Assembly: GCA_022419385.1 (NCBI GenBank)
Contig: JAJUBI010000006.1
Coordinates: 2,418,001 to 2,482,000, forward strand
DNA: 64,000 nucleotides
Source of the DNA: Paraconiothyrium sp. Pb-2020
Lineage: Eukaryota > Ascomycota > Dothideomycetes > Pleosporales > Didymosphaeriaceae
Direction: 5' to 3'
The position numbers and the translations under genes are program-made. Shown here one piece after another: positions 29,809-41,731 of this stretch. Below the pieces are notes generated by a model. It ran no database searches and was not told the DNA's origin. It saw nothing but the letters and a program-made list of their open reading frames with translations. Numbering within the stretch: position 1 is the stretch's first letter; each line of letters begins with the position of its first letter.

Positions 29809-31302
29809 GGCGTCGACGGCCTGTTCTAGGCTTGTATATAGTCGTTGGGCGCTATGACGCGTGAAATCGCGTGGAGTTTTTCAGATTGGGTCCGTTCGGG
29901 TGAGAGGGCAGCCCCGGCGGGTGTGGTGTTGTGGGAGATTGCGATGACGGCGGCGGAGAAGCGTCGCGCAGACAGGCAGGGAGGAGGCTGTCACGGCAAG
30001 GCGAGAAGACGTTGTGGCTCTGGCACGGTGTTGCTGGCGGTGTGGATCAGAAAGGAGGTGCTCGGGCGTGGGCAGCGCTTCTTACCAGTGCGGCGCGCCT
30101 AGGTGAGGCAGCGGAGGCGCTAACAAGCAACGGTGACGGAATGTGCGATCGACGAAGCTAGCGAGTGGGCTGGCAAACGGTCGTGGTGGGCGAGACTGCA
30201 CTCGGGCGGGCGACTGCTTCGGTGGCGGGCGCAGAGGGGAAGCAGAGGGAGAGCGCGGCGGCGGTGGAGGTGGTGTTGGAGGGCAGGGCAGGGCACAAAG
30301 AGGGAGCGGACGTGGAGCGTGGGCTGGAACCGGTTGCGAGGGACCTTGGAACAGCAGAGTGCTCTGTCCTTGGCTGCAAACGCAAGGAAGGCGCAAGGGA
30401 GCGCGGCCCAATCAGGCGCGGGCCAGCACGACTTGCTCGCCTGAGCCAGACGCCGGCGCTCTGCAGCCTATCGACGCGTGCATCTGGCCGCGAACCACGG
30501 CGGCGATGAAACTGCGCCGGGCCTGCCAGGCACCATGCCTGCACCCCTCAGCTCTCCACCAACCGCGCCTCTCCACGCACGCCGCCTGCAGGGGCTCCAC
30601 CTGGGATGCCTTCAGCCGGCGCTGCGTGAACCAAGTGCGCTATCGGCAATCGCTGCACCCATCGGATCGCGACTCTCCTGCTCTGTGCACGCCGCCCATC
30701 TGCCGGCTCCAAACCATCTCCGTGTCTTCCGCTGCACTTCTCCAAGACGTGTCGCCGTGGTTACACTGCGGGGCAGCCGTTGGAGCATTTCGCCATGGTG
30801 TCACCACCTCGCCTGATGCCGTGGATTGTTTTCCGACAGCTACATGTGAGGAGGGCCTCCAACTCGTCATCACGAGCAGCGGCGGCCGCCATGGCTTCTA
30901 GTGTTGATGTTTCCAAGGTTACCGTTTGGTCACGTGAATTCAACAGACAGTCACATGAGCATTCCACAATATCATCTCATTCCTTGAATTCCCTGTGTTA
31001 AACCTCACTATGCGCACTCGGATCCCATCTTCGAGAACAGAAGTATCTTCAAAAACATGTTTTATTCGCGCGGGCCTCGGCGAGAGACCGCAAGATTCTA
31101 CAGCGAAGCCGAAGCCAAAACCAACGCCCGGTCAGACCCAAATCCAAAAGCAGCCCGGGAATGTAAAAAAGAGCGACATGGGCAACTCAAGCTAAACGCA
31201 CCAGTAAAACAACCCTAGAGGCTCGATAGAAAGAAGAAGACAACATCACCTACAGCAATCCCACTCCGTAGAGAGACGTAGAAACTCCACCTGTTTGGAA
31301 GC
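29809..31302. other. GC-rich intergenic region with G-rich tract
   Basis: About 1.5 kb upstream of the forkhead gene and downstream of the mucin-like gene. A strong G bias runs on the plus strand at roughly 29900-30330. It includes four GGG runs at 30281-30304 that could form a G-quadruplex. A 252-codon open frame at 30143-30901 has the low-complexity composition expected from base skew and no domain; I do not call it a gene. Confidence 0.5.
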
Positions 31303-32827
31303 TTAAGATAGAAGCTTGACCGCCCTCTTGAATGGCGTCGACACTGGTAGCACACCCACTGCTGTCTCACTCGGGATGGTCACGTTACCCGGGGAATCCT
31401 GGGGCACAGTGTTTACGCTCAGACGGCCACACGGCCCATTGGTGAAGCTCCACGCGAACGCAGGGTTGAAGCCCTCGCGGCCGCGGATCACACCCACGTA
31501 GTCGCCCAGAGAACCTCCTGGGCAGACAGCATTGATGTTGACGCCGCCGGTCGAAGCAGCCACGGCGCCGGTCGCGGTTCCGGTGGGGAATACAGAAGGC
31601 AGAGGAAGGCCGGGCTGGACGGGAGAAATGGTGCGGCGGAGGCGCATTTGGCATTTGCCTTCGCCCGGGACAAAGAAGGCTTCGGAGCAACCTTCGGGCT
31701 GGAAGGGGAGGCAGGCATTAGCTGAGGACTTGGGTGGAAGGGAGGGCAGCGCTTACTGCAGACTGGCACTTGATGCAGCAGTCTAGTGGGTCTGTCGCGT
31801 CTACGCCGATTTCGTTGATATCCGTGTTGTTGCCGCTTCCGCGCCTGAAGTAAACGCCATCGAAGTACATGGGCAGGCCGTTGTTGTCGTAGTCGATGTG
31901 GTTTACTGTTCATCGGTTAGCCCTTGTTCGTGGTAAGCATTGGTTGCAAGAATTACCAATATTATTAGCCTGGCAAGCAGCCCAGAAGGTTGGCGTGGCC
32001 GCCGACACAAGCGTGGATGTAGTCGTGGTGATGGTAGTAGTAGAAACAGCCGTGCCAGTAGCTTGCTGAGTGGTGGTAACTTCTGGGTCGGTAACATGGT
32101 ATTCAAGGCTCTGAGTGACGCGAACGGGGCAGAAAATAGCGAGTGTGTACCACGTCTCCTCGAGTGGCACTCGGTTCCCGGTGTTGGGGTCTGCGATCCA
32201 TCCAATCTGCCTGGTGATGGGGTCTTCGCGCTTGAAGATATCGAAAGGCGTCGATTGGCCCTGGACCTGGCCACGGGCGATGCGAGGAAGAGGTGTAGCA
32301 GACGCAACAGCTTGCGCACCCTGCAATGGAAGCCAACCGGGTGACTAGATGGAGAAACGAAAAATCAACTTATGTACAATCTTGGGGATCGGCACCCAGC
32401 ACTTCAAAGTGTCCACGATTTTTTGAGAGACACTGAGACACTTTGCTAAGAAGCACTCATGCTGTGACGGAGCTCTACTTACCGGCGAGACAGTGACTAC
32501 AGCAGGCGTAATCGTGCTCGTCACAGTGGCAGTGGCGGTTGTTGTCAAGAGACTCGTCACCGTGGTCGAGTTGCGCGTAATCGTGACAGTGTTCGCCGAG
32601 TGCAGCGTGCTCGGGGGGACGGTGTTGTTCTGCGTCACGGTGTAGGTAAATTGAAAGCTGGTCGTGATCCCAAAAATCACGAAGGGAGTCGGCCCTTTGA
32701 GTGTAGAGCACGGAAGGCCGGTTTCTGTGGAAAAGACGGTCGATACACTCGTCGCTGCTGAAGTGACATTTTGGGCAGAAATGACTGGGGCGACTGCGAG
32801 AGCTGCCAACACAGTAGGAATCCTCAT
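31303..32827 (-). CDS. Secreted Ser/Thr-rich mucin-like protein
   Basis: Four exons: 32483-32827, 31957-32344, 31757-31905 and 31303-31698, giving about 425 residues. The start MRIPTVLAALAVAPVISAQN is a signal peptide. Thr/Ser/Val-rich regions (residues 30-115 and around 205-235), likely heavily O-glycosylated, flank a middle part with WIADPNTGNRVPLEETWY. The C-terminal half has a cysteine-rich module (CQANNIGN, DCCIKCQSA, GCSEAFFVPGEGKCQM) resembling PAN/apple-like folds, then GPCGRLSVNT. Introns are 138, 51 and 58 bp; the last two have GCTAAC and GCTAATG branch sites. The acceptor of intron 1 is uncertain: CTAG at 32345, or a CAG 24 bp further on, also in frame. No GPI-anchor tail is evident. 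It is probably a cell-wall or secreted protein. Confidence 0.78.
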
Positions 32828-34131
32828 GATGCTGGTGATTCAAGAATGAAGCGAATGGACGAAAGAGCTGATGTAGGGAACGTAGATTGCTCGATGATTG
32901 ATACATAAATGTCCGATTGAGCAGCTTAAATAGTCTGGCCGATCAGATTGTAGTGACAGGGGAGATTGGATGTCTGGCAGTCATTAGGCGGCTGAGCAAT
33001 TTCGAACGCAGAAACGCAGTATTCCGAGACCATGGTCATCGCGATTGAGTTGTTTGGGTTAGAAAAGACACCACGGCGCTGAGAGGAATCACACGGTAGC
33101 CGCTTCGACCTGACGCTAGACTACTCAGCAGAAAGCGAAGAAGACGTGTCGAGGGTTAACCTACCGCCGAATATGTGATACACGCAGCAAATTGGGCACA
33201 AAGTTTCCACCTGTGGCTGAGTTTCGCCATCAAGGTGGCTTGCCGAATATAGAACGTAGTTGGAGATGCAGAGTCTTGGTCAACTTGATTCTGCACACAG
33301 ACAGCTGAGTCTCGCTCGCACAAGTCCAGGGCCAGGGTCGCGGATGTTCAGGTCAGCCAGCATCCCAGCGGGCAGCAATACACTTGGCGAATGCGAGTCT
33401 TGATTAATTCAGGTGAAAGGAAGGGATGTACAGCAATGGTGGTGTCTGTACTTCAACTACCGCTAGTATGGGTGAACAGGCGAACAGTCGTACAGATACA
33501 TCTTAACGGCGCTACCGACAGGAAGAACAGAAACGTGGCTGTCTCGTGTAGCCATATGCAATTAATTCATTGACATCTTCTTTGAGCGTCGAGGCGGACC
33601 TCTGCGTGTATCGCGAACTTCATGCGACAAGCTGTTTTGGACACTGCAAACAGAGACTTGTGAACCAATGCTAATAGCTCCCAAAGGCTGACAGTCGAGG
33701 ATGGTGATCCATGAGAATGATATGAAGAAACTTTTAATGTATTTTTGGGAAGGCTAATCGATCTTCGGCAGTCGTCACCATCCCTTGCCTTGTGACACCC
33801 TGAGCTTCCCGAAACCGGGCGGTGTTCAAACCGTGGCTAGACGCCGCATCGAAAGCCGAGGTCTTCGATGATCAACGGCCGTTGGAACACCGCACCGTTG
33901 CGCCAAAGGCACTGCGGATACTTCCAGGTGATACGAGAGGGCTTCTCAGCGCGTCTCAACAAAGCCAAAAGATATGAGTGAACCATCAAGGTATGCTATG
34001 TCCCTCATCGACATGGCCTTGAAGTTAGAACCTCACCTTTCCATATCAACAGCTGCGACTGCCCAATTCAATATCGGTTCCTCAAGATCATCGCACTGTT
34101 AAGCGCCAACAGTGTTTGTCTCAGCATCCCG
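32828..34131. other. Intergenic region, nothing recognised
   Basis: About 1.3 kb between the mucin-like gene start and the helicase 3' end. Only short random frames are present. Confidence 0.5.
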
Positions 34132-36164
34132 TCAATCTCTCTCCCTTGTGCCGATTCTCAGCCCAGGTACTCCTTTCAATCCCATCTTGCCCACAATTTT
34201 CTTCTCAATCATTGGAGGCTCAGGACACCCCATTGCGTATGCGTAGTCATTGGCAACCTGCACCAGTTCTTTCGGTTGTAGCTTCAACTTCTTCAGATAC
34301 GTTTTGTTATACCCGAGGAAAGCTTGGTAAGCTTTCGCCTTAGCAACTTCGTCGACCCGTGGAAATGAACGGTCAACCAGTGCCTGGTGCTTTGGTAGCT
34401 CGGCCACGATGTCCGTAGGGTAGGGCTTGATAGGCAGACTGGGATTAGTGTTGATAAAGAAGCTTTCGTTGGAGAATAGTATGATGACTGCTCTGCCGTC
34501 TCGACCAGCTCGTGCTGTGCGTCCGACTCGATGAATATATTGTTCGGTGTCCATGGGGAGACCAAGTTGGACTACTAGACTGACGTTGGGGAAGTCCATG
34601 CCGCGCCCGACCTATTGTTCTTAGTATATATAGTCTAGGGCACACGCAGTGTTGTATACTTACCACATCAGAGGCGATCAAAATGCCGCGAGGCGCTTCC
34701 TTGAACTCGCTAGTGGTCCGCGTTCTAGAGTTTTGACTCATACGGCTATGTAGTTCGAACGTTCTGAATTGCGGTAGGGCCAGTTTGCATAGGTCGTAGA
34801 GCATGCCTACGCCATTGGCGGTGGTTCCGAAAACAACGACCTTGAAATCATCCGGTTTGGACTCGTACTCCTTCTGCAGGACCGCTAGGAGAGCTGGGAA
34901 GGTCTGCTTGACCGAGTTCAACAACACAGAAAACTGGGGAACACGAGCAACTGTCGGGGCTTCGTTGGGGTCGATGGTCGAGAGCGAGGTATAGCCGGGA
35001 AATAGAACACATTTCACCACATCGTTCACGCGTTCTGGCAAAGTCGCCGAAAAGCACATGCCCTGCCAGCCAGCACTCTTGGGAGGTAGTCGTTTCAGAA
35101 TCTTATGGATCGCGGGCGCAAAACCAGCGTCCAGCATACGGTCAGCTTCGTCCAGTACAAGCGTCTTGAGATGTTCGAATCTCTCCCGAACTTCTTCCTC
35201 GCCTAGAATATCATCGAGACGACCAGGAGTAGCTACCAGGATACTCGGATTACCGCTAAGAAAGCGCTTCAAGCTTGACGCACGCTGAGTGCCACCGAAG
35301 GCGGTATGACAATCAAGCTTTTGTGGTAGGCGCGAAGTTATGTCCTGGCATTCTTTGGCGATTTGCAGAGCGAGTTCACGTGTAGGGCAAATGACGAGGA
35401 TGCCAACACCGCCACGACGCGGCATATTACCAGATAAGAGGTTCTGTATAGCCGGAAGCAGGAACGCCGCCGTCTTGCCGGTTCCAGTCTTGGCCTGAAC
35501 CAAGCAGTCAGATGATAGCGATGGCAGTTCGCTGAGTACCTTCTCCTGTACAGGAGACATGAACTTAAAACCCATCGCATCGACTCCTTCTAACAAGGCA
35601 GGATGCCTTTTCAGGTTAGCACCTCGTCTCTCATGACATTCAGGGCGGATAAGGGGACAAGCGCATACCAAGAGTCTGAGTACTCTACGTCACCTTGAAA
35701 CAGGTTGCATAGAGGCCGGCAGACTCGAGCTCTGGCTTCTCGACTGTTGGGTGTCTCCAAGCTACGTACAGAGTGTCCTTCATGTCTGAGAAGGGTTTTT
35801 GACCTTCCGTCGCGATAAGGCGAGGTTGCGTATCTGCTGTAGGTCCCGCGCGCGGGTGCGCCTGCGGCTCCTGTCCCTGCGCCTGGGGGGCACGCGGCGG
35901 GCGCCCGTCGCTCATGTTTCGTACCGTGTATGGCGATCCAGGTCGCTTTCCACCACGGCCGCCGCGACCGCCGCCCCGACGTTTGGGTGGAGGTGGCATT
36001 GCTCCGAAGAGTGTGGAGATGGGCCGATGTTGATTGAGAGGGGAAACTGTTACGGAGGAGAGTGAGGTCGAAGGGTGCGGTAGGGGTGAGAAGGCACGCT
36101 GCAGACAAAGCGAAGACAGGCGGGTCGGAGTTGAATGATGACGTGAAAGAAACAATGACTTCAT
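34132..36164 (-). CDS. mss116: DEAD-box RNA helicase, mitochondrial MSS116-like
   Basis: Three exons: 35770-36164, 34664-35606 and 34132-34611, giving about 605 residues. The N-terminus (MKSLFLSRHHSTPTRLSSL) looks like a mitochondrial presequence and is followed by a basic glycine-rich RGG-like stretch. Helicase motifs in order are the Q-motif region FKFMSPVQEKVL, motif I AKTGTGKT, Ia PTRELALQ, GG and TPGRL, II DEAD, III SAT, and VI HRVGRTARAGRDG. The C-terminal extension fits the Mss116 group, which aids group II intron splicing and mitochondrial RNA handling. Intron 1 is long for this window (163 bp) and uses an AAG acceptor after a GCTAAC branch site. The join gives KDTLHPALLEGVDAMGF, the expected sequence. 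Assignment to Mss116 rather than another mitochondrial DEAD-box protein is likely but not certain. Confidence 0.9.
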
Positions 36165-36696
36165 TGGCTATCTACCTATAGAGGAAAGAAGGACCAGCGA
36201 GCAAAAGTCCTGTAGCGCACAGCTTGCGAACAAATAGAACGGGTGAGAGTGAGTATTATGACGATGCCTGTATTTTTTCTGCCGACAAAGTTTCGACGCG
36301 ACGCGGCCCCTATCGATAGCGGCCGCCGCCACAGTGGCTGCCACGTTTGTCACCATCACCGTCGCCTTCGTCCTGATCCCTGCCATTTCTGCCGCTGCTC
36401 GAAAGCAGCTCCTCCCGCTTGCAAGCGAAAACGAATGCGATAGCGACTCACGAAATCTGGCAACAGCCTCACCGCCCGGTCCAATCAGCCCCACTCGCAT
36501 CGCTCTCCTGCAGCTGCATCTCGGCCCGCCATGTGTCGCGCCCCTCATCATGACTGTTCGGATCATCGGCCTGGTGGGTTGACAGCTCCTGCGAGTCCGC
36601 TATAAAGGGACAGCTGAGTATCCCGCGCGCAATCCCCGCTGCGGTACCCCCATCTATACCACACCGAACTAGCCTCGGACCCGTTTGCCCGTCAGG
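36165..36696. promoter_or_regulatory. Divergent helicase-amidase promoter region
   Basis: About 530 bp between two divergent start codons. A possible TATA-like TATAAAGG lies at 36600-36607, about 90 bp before the amidase start. Nothing else is recognised. Confidence 0.4.
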
Positions 36697-38340
36697 ATGC
36701 CTCCCAGAGCGAAGCCAGAGCGACCATGGCAAGAAGTAGCCGAGGAAGCCCAGTTACATCGTGATACGACCATCAGCACGCTTCATCCACCAGCTCCCAG
36801 AATACCAACAGAGCTGCCTAAGAATGTCTTGTCTCTTCCACCAAAGCTCCTGCATCCCCAAGTCGTGTCCATCACCGACTTGCCACCCGAACAACTTCTC
36901 TCACTGCTTTCCACTGGCCAGCTATCCGCGCTTGATGTCACCACTGCCTATCTACAACGAGCTGCCGTCGCACAGGGCCTCGTCAATTGTCTCACCGAGC
37001 TCTTAGCAACGCAAGCCTTGCAACGGGCGAACCAACTCGATGCGTACTTCCAAGAATACAAAAAACCTATAGGCCCTCTGCACGGTCTTCCGATTAGTGT
37101 CAAAGAACATGTTGGGTTCGAAGGCCTACGTTGCACTACCGGTTACGTCTCCCACTGGGATAATATTGCGAAAGAAGATGCACACATCCTGCAGATCCTA
37201 CGCAAAGCCGGTGCTGTGTTCCATTGCCGGACTACTATACCACAATCTATGATGCATCTCGAAACCGACTCAAATCTATACGGTGTCACAAACAACCCGT
37301 ATAACAGCAGCCTCTCTGCTGGTGGCAGTTCAGGCGGAGAAGGAGCTCTACTTGCTCTCCACGGCTCATGCCTTGGAATTGGTTCTGACGTGGGCGGCTC
37401 GATACGGAACCCTGCCGCCAATTGCGGCGTGTATGGTATCAAACCGACAGCTTTCCGAATACCGACAGATGGCTGGGGATACATAATGGCTGGTGCTGAT
37501 ACCGTCGAATCTGTATTGGGTCCCATGTCGGTGTCGTTATCAGGACTCGACCTATTCATGAAGACAGTCATAGATTCGCAGCCTTGGCTGACCGAACCTG
37601 CCCTGGTACCATTCCCGTGGCGAAATTATGAGCTCCCAAAAGACCGTCCTTTGAGAATCGGCGTGCTGTGGGATGACCAGATTGTAAGACCCCATCCGCC
37701 GATAACCCGGGCTCTGAAGACGGTGGCAGGCCGCCTCCAGGAGCAAGGCATCGAAGTCGTAGATTTCAAACCCTATCTACACGAAGAAGCCTGGGCCATC
37801 ATCGCATCGCTCTACTTCACGGATGGCGGCGAAGCAGACGGGGAAGCCATCAACTCTTCAGGCGAGCCCTGGAGACCGCTGTCCGAATGGATCATCACGC
37901 AAAATCCGTGCGTCAAGAAGCTCGATGTCGGCGAAGTGACATACTGGCTAGAGGAGCGCGAGGCATATCGCAAAGAGTACGCGTTGCACTGGAACGAGCT
38001 AGGCGTAGACGCTGTACTTTGCCCTGTCGGTCCAGGTGTGGCACCCAAGCACAACACAGCGAAGTACTGGTGGTACACTTCGCAATGGAACCTACTCGAC
38101 TATCCTGGTGTCGCGTTTCCTGTAACAAAGGTGGATAAGCAGATAGATACGTGGGCGGGAGAACCCAAATCACTCAGTGAGCATGATACATACAATCGGG
38201 AACTGTGGGATCCGGAAGAATTTGACGGGCTTCCCGTCAGTCTGCAACTAATAGGCAGAAGATTCGAGGACGAGAAGATTCTCGCCATCCTAAAACATAT
38301 CACTGAGCGGATCAATTTGCCGTTCGAGCAATTTCCGTGA
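36697..38340 (+). CDS. Amidase (fungal acetamidase type)
   Basis: Single-exon 547-residue amidase-signature enzyme that hydrolyses a C-N amide bond. The Ser-cisSer-Lys triad context is visible: Lys in LPISVKEHVGF, the glycine/serine motif SAGGSSGGEGALLA, and GSDVGGSIRNPAANCGVYGIKPT. The first ATG is at 36697 (MPPRAKPERPW). C-terminal WNLLDYPGVAFPVTKV and FDGLPVSLQLIGRRFEDEK are typical of the family. Length matches fungal acetamidases (AmdS class), but the substrate cannot be assigned. It runs convergent with the F-box gene, 284 bp apart. No targeting sequence is seen. Confidence 0.93.
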   Translation: MPPRAKPERPWQEVAEEAQLHRDTTISTLHPPAPRIPTELPKNVLSLPPKLLHPQVVSITDLPPEQLLSLLSTGQLSALDVTTAYLQRAAVAQGLVNCLTELLATQALQRANQLDAYFQEYKKPIGPLHGLPISVKEHVGFEGLRCTTGYVSHWDNIAKEDAHILQILRKAGAVFHCRTTIPQSMMHLETDSNLYGVTNNPYNSSLSAGGSSGGEGALLALHGSCLGIGSDVGGSIRNPAANCGVYGIKPTAFRIPTDGWGYIMAGADTVESVLGPMSVSLSGLDLFMKTVIDSQPWLTEPALVPFPWRNYELPKDRPLRIGVLWDDQIVRPHPPITRALKTVAGRLQEQGIEVVDFKPYLHEEAWAIIASLYFTDGGEADGEAINSSGEPWRPLSEWIITQNPCVKKLDVGEVTYWLEEREAYRKEYALHWNELGVDAVLCPVGPGVAPKHNTAKYWWYTSQWNLLDYPGVAFPVTKVDKQIDTWAGEPKSLSEHDTYNRELWDPEEFDGLPVSLQLIGRRFEDEKILAILKHITERINLPFEQFP

Positions 38341-38624
38341 CTTGCCCAGGAGGGAGAGTCGTGAAAGCGAAAGGAACGTAGTGAAACTCGCAGCGAATCG
38401 CGTCATGTGCGGCGGCATGGTTCTCGAGGTTCTCGTATAGGACGATATATGCTAGCCTGACATTAGTGGTCGGTTGGATGTCTTGAGCGTTCACTTCTTT
38501 AGTCTGGAACTTTAGGGATGCATCATAGGATACATGAGGCATCTCCGAGAAATCTAAGGATGCATACGTCATAATAGACATCCTGTCCAACTTGTTCCTT
38601 CTACATCGTCCGTTTTCTCTCTCG

Positions 38625-40707
38625 TTATCGACCTTTAACAGCCCGTAGCAATGCCTGCAGTGCATCCTCATCTTCATTCCCACACTCAGGATACTGCTCC
38701 AATCTCGCCAGCCACTCATTGCGCCACCCGTCCCCAAACTTGTTTCTTCCGCGCGAATCCTTCTCAAACCACTTCGAGCGGTATTCGTTTTGCCAATCGT
38801 CCCAGATGACATATCTCTCCTCAAACAGCCCACTTTTGATGTTGTGTTCGTCTTCCCAGGGCATGATTGGCATATGAGACACTGCGCCAGCGCGAAAATG
38901 ACGACTCGTGGTATTGAAGTCCCACTGCGTCGAGCTTCCGAAGCGGAACTCTCGAAGCTTGATAAGGGAAGATGCGAAGCGGGAGAACACGGTATGCCAG
39001 CGGACATCGTTGGACTTGAAGAGGAGCTCACGCTCGTCGTCGGGATCAGCTGAGTATCCGTACTCTCCAAATGGGTCAGCATTCCTGGGATAGCCATCAT
39101 CGTCTAGCCAGTCATGGATGCTGCAGCCGATCTGGTAGAGTACGGAGCATCGGTCGAGGATCAGTTCGCGTAGTGTGTCACGGTGCGATATGATCCAGTT
39201 TACTTGGTAATCGTGGTGCAAAATATGGTGACCGAGTGTGAGCGATGAGAGCCTTGGGAGGTGCACAGCTCGAAGGTCGAGCTTCGGAAACCACCCGAGG
39301 GGCAGGTCGGAGTACAGAATGAGGATTGTCAGGGTATTGCTGGCTGGTCGGAGAAACTGGGCTGGGAAAGTTTCCCAGAAGGCATGTATACGGCCACCCT
39401 TGACAAGTCAGAATCATGCTCGGATATCTTACAGTAGGGCGACTTACACGATATGTTGTACCCGAATCTGGATGCGCCTCCTCATGCTTCACACTCAGTC
39501 GCAATGAGGAAGCTGTTGCGACTTTATGCAAGAAATGCGGCGTGTGTTCTCTGCCACCTTCTTCATCTAGTGGGTTCTCGTAGTGGCGAACAGCAATATT
39601 GCTTATGTTGTTCCCAGTTGAATCGACAATGTGTTCTAACCACTTGTATTGGAAACTGGCATCTTGGAAAATGTCATCGTCATCTAAATTAGCTCCATGG
39701 CGATCGAAATGTACTGTCAAGATACACAGACTTGGAAATTCAGCAAGTCGTTTGATGCATTCTTTATACACAGGGTGGAAATCCGGCTTCGGCCATGAAT
39801 CAAGATACAGGTCTGCTCCAATCTTGGGATGATGGTCCTGTCGCAACCGTTAGCCTGATCTGACCTTCAATGTGATCTTGCCTCTCACACAATGCGTCTC
39901 GCAGGTGTACACCTGCACTTCCTTTACATATCTTTTCAATCGGTCGTCCTCTATGATATTTCTGAACATAATGGCATTGTAGTCGGGGGGCCCGGGAAAA
40001 TCATCTCGGGCCCACTGAGGCCTGCTTGCTTCCCACTTCTGCCGGCGTTGTTCCTCGTACAGTTGGAAGTCACAAAGTCGTCCGCTGAAAGGATCGGGGC
40101 GAAGGGATGGTCGGTTTGTCCTTCCTGTAATCAATTCGGTCTCTTCTGTCGCTTGCTCCTGTCCATGGCCTTCATCACGGAGATGTGGTCTTAGTTGCAG
40201 GTCGCCATCCAGTCCATTCTTTGGTAAGTCGTCTTCATCCAGGTCTGATCCAGCTACAAACTCATCCTCCTCGTCTTGTTGCATTGCTCGATTAGACCTC
40301 TCGACCACATTTCTCTGGTCTTTTTGCTCTAGGTCTGATCCAGCTGTAAAATCGTCTGCGTCATCTTGTTCTACTGCTTGATGATTCCTCTTGACAGGGT
40401 CTATGCGATCAAAATCGTCGTTATCAGCTCCTTGGTTGTACTCAGAGATATAGCCACCTAGGTCGCGAAGCCCGCGATGATGTTCGCAGTCTGCCTTCTC
40501 TTCCTCCTCGTCATCGCTCTCTTTCGCCCAATGAGCATAAAGTGTAACCCTTTCGAACAGTTTCGCAACTGCAATGTCTTCTAGTCTCTTACTCGTAAGT
40601 CTGAACTGTGCAAGAGATTTCCTGTCGGAAAAAGAAGTAATTCGAGCCAAAAGTTCATTTGGAAGCGCCTCCAGGTTTGCCATGGATACGGTTGATGCAG
40701 CGTCCAA
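38625..40707 (-). CDS. F-box protein with acidic insert
   Basis: Three exons: 39889-40707, 39448-39837 and 38625-39398, giving about 660 residues; the in-frame ATG at 40683 is an alternative start. The F-box lies at residues 11-45 (LEALPNELLARITSFSDRKSLAQFRLTSKRL), the part that would bind Skp1 in an SCF ubiquitin ligase. An acidic low-complexity region follows with a partly duplicated motif, DDADDFTAGSDLEQ and DEEDEFVAGSDLDE. The rest has weak leucine-rich character (LPRLSSLTLGHHILHH, LRELILDRCSVL), as in many fungal F-box proteins. Introns are 51 bp (GTGAGA...CAG, GCTAAC branch) and 49 bp (GTAAGT...AAG). The target is unknown. Confidence 0.82.
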
Positions 40708-41731
40708 ATAGTCGCGGTGTATTTACTTTATGGTCGTTTCCGGTGTCTTTGCTAATGCTGAGCGGGCAGATGTCAAAGGTAGGCCAGAGACGTACTGGCG
40801 CGTCCGAGAAGGGGCCAAATTAGAGTTGACAGGGCGGGCGCAAGGGTGCTGTCCGTAGCGGCGGGGTTGTTAGGCGAACGAGCCACACAAGGCTACCTAT
40901 GTCAGCATCTTACGGTAACCCAGCGTCGATGTCGCACCAACGCGTTCACAGTTGCGAAGCGTGGGAACGCGAACGAGCCCGATCAGGTCCGAGTGTCAAC
41001 GTGAGCGGCGAGGATAGTCTCAGGTCGACTGGCCTAGCTGTCCACCCAGATGCTCCAGAGGCAGGCAGTGCAGGATATCGCGAAGTCCAGCGAAGCGCGC
41101 AGTCTCTCGTCAACTCCTGTTCCATAGCATTCACTGCAACAAAGTGTCGAACCACAATCCACTAGCACAAACAACACTTGCTCTTGTCGCAATGCACATG
41201 AGACATGTGGTAAGCGTTCACAGCCCCACACCCCAGATACGAATCCATGTCCCTAAGATAGTCGCACACTGGACGCCTACTCCGGACTTCGCTGCAGCAT
41301 CAAACTTGAAGTCGAACTGGTACCTGAGACCGCCTCGTGGGGCCAACCACCGACACCCATGAAGGCCGAGGGCAGAAAAAGGCTAAGTCTGTTTCTAGCT
41401 CTCTGCCTGATAATGTGAACCACTGCTGCGCACGGATTTTCAAGTAAGGATTATCCCCTGGGCGGTGCGCCTGATGATGGTCGTGCACTCGTGCATCGGA
41501 CAATACTTTCTCGCACGACGGATTGCAGGCTAAGGAAACTGTAATGTACGATGTCCGGCAGCTGGGATAGATATAGAGATGTCCGCGTGGCAGCAAGTGA
41601 AGAATATCGCTTAGCTGTATCGTATCTTTCGTTTCTTGCCTCTCGAGGCGTCCATTCTTTTTGCCAATTCATACATTCACTCATTGTTCAGATCGTTGTC
41701 ATTCTTTTGAGTCTAGTGGTTGGTGCCCAAG
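40708..41731. other. Intergenic region, nothing recognised
   Basis: About 1 kb between divergent genes (F-box minus, lysine-rich plus). No coding evidence; pyrimidine-rich sequence lies just before 41732. Confidence 0.5.

Noticed and set aside
30143..30901. 252-codon plus-strand open frame
   Set aside because: Composition is low-complexity Gly/Arg from local G bias, overlapping frames exist on both strands, and there is no domain, signal or splice evidence.
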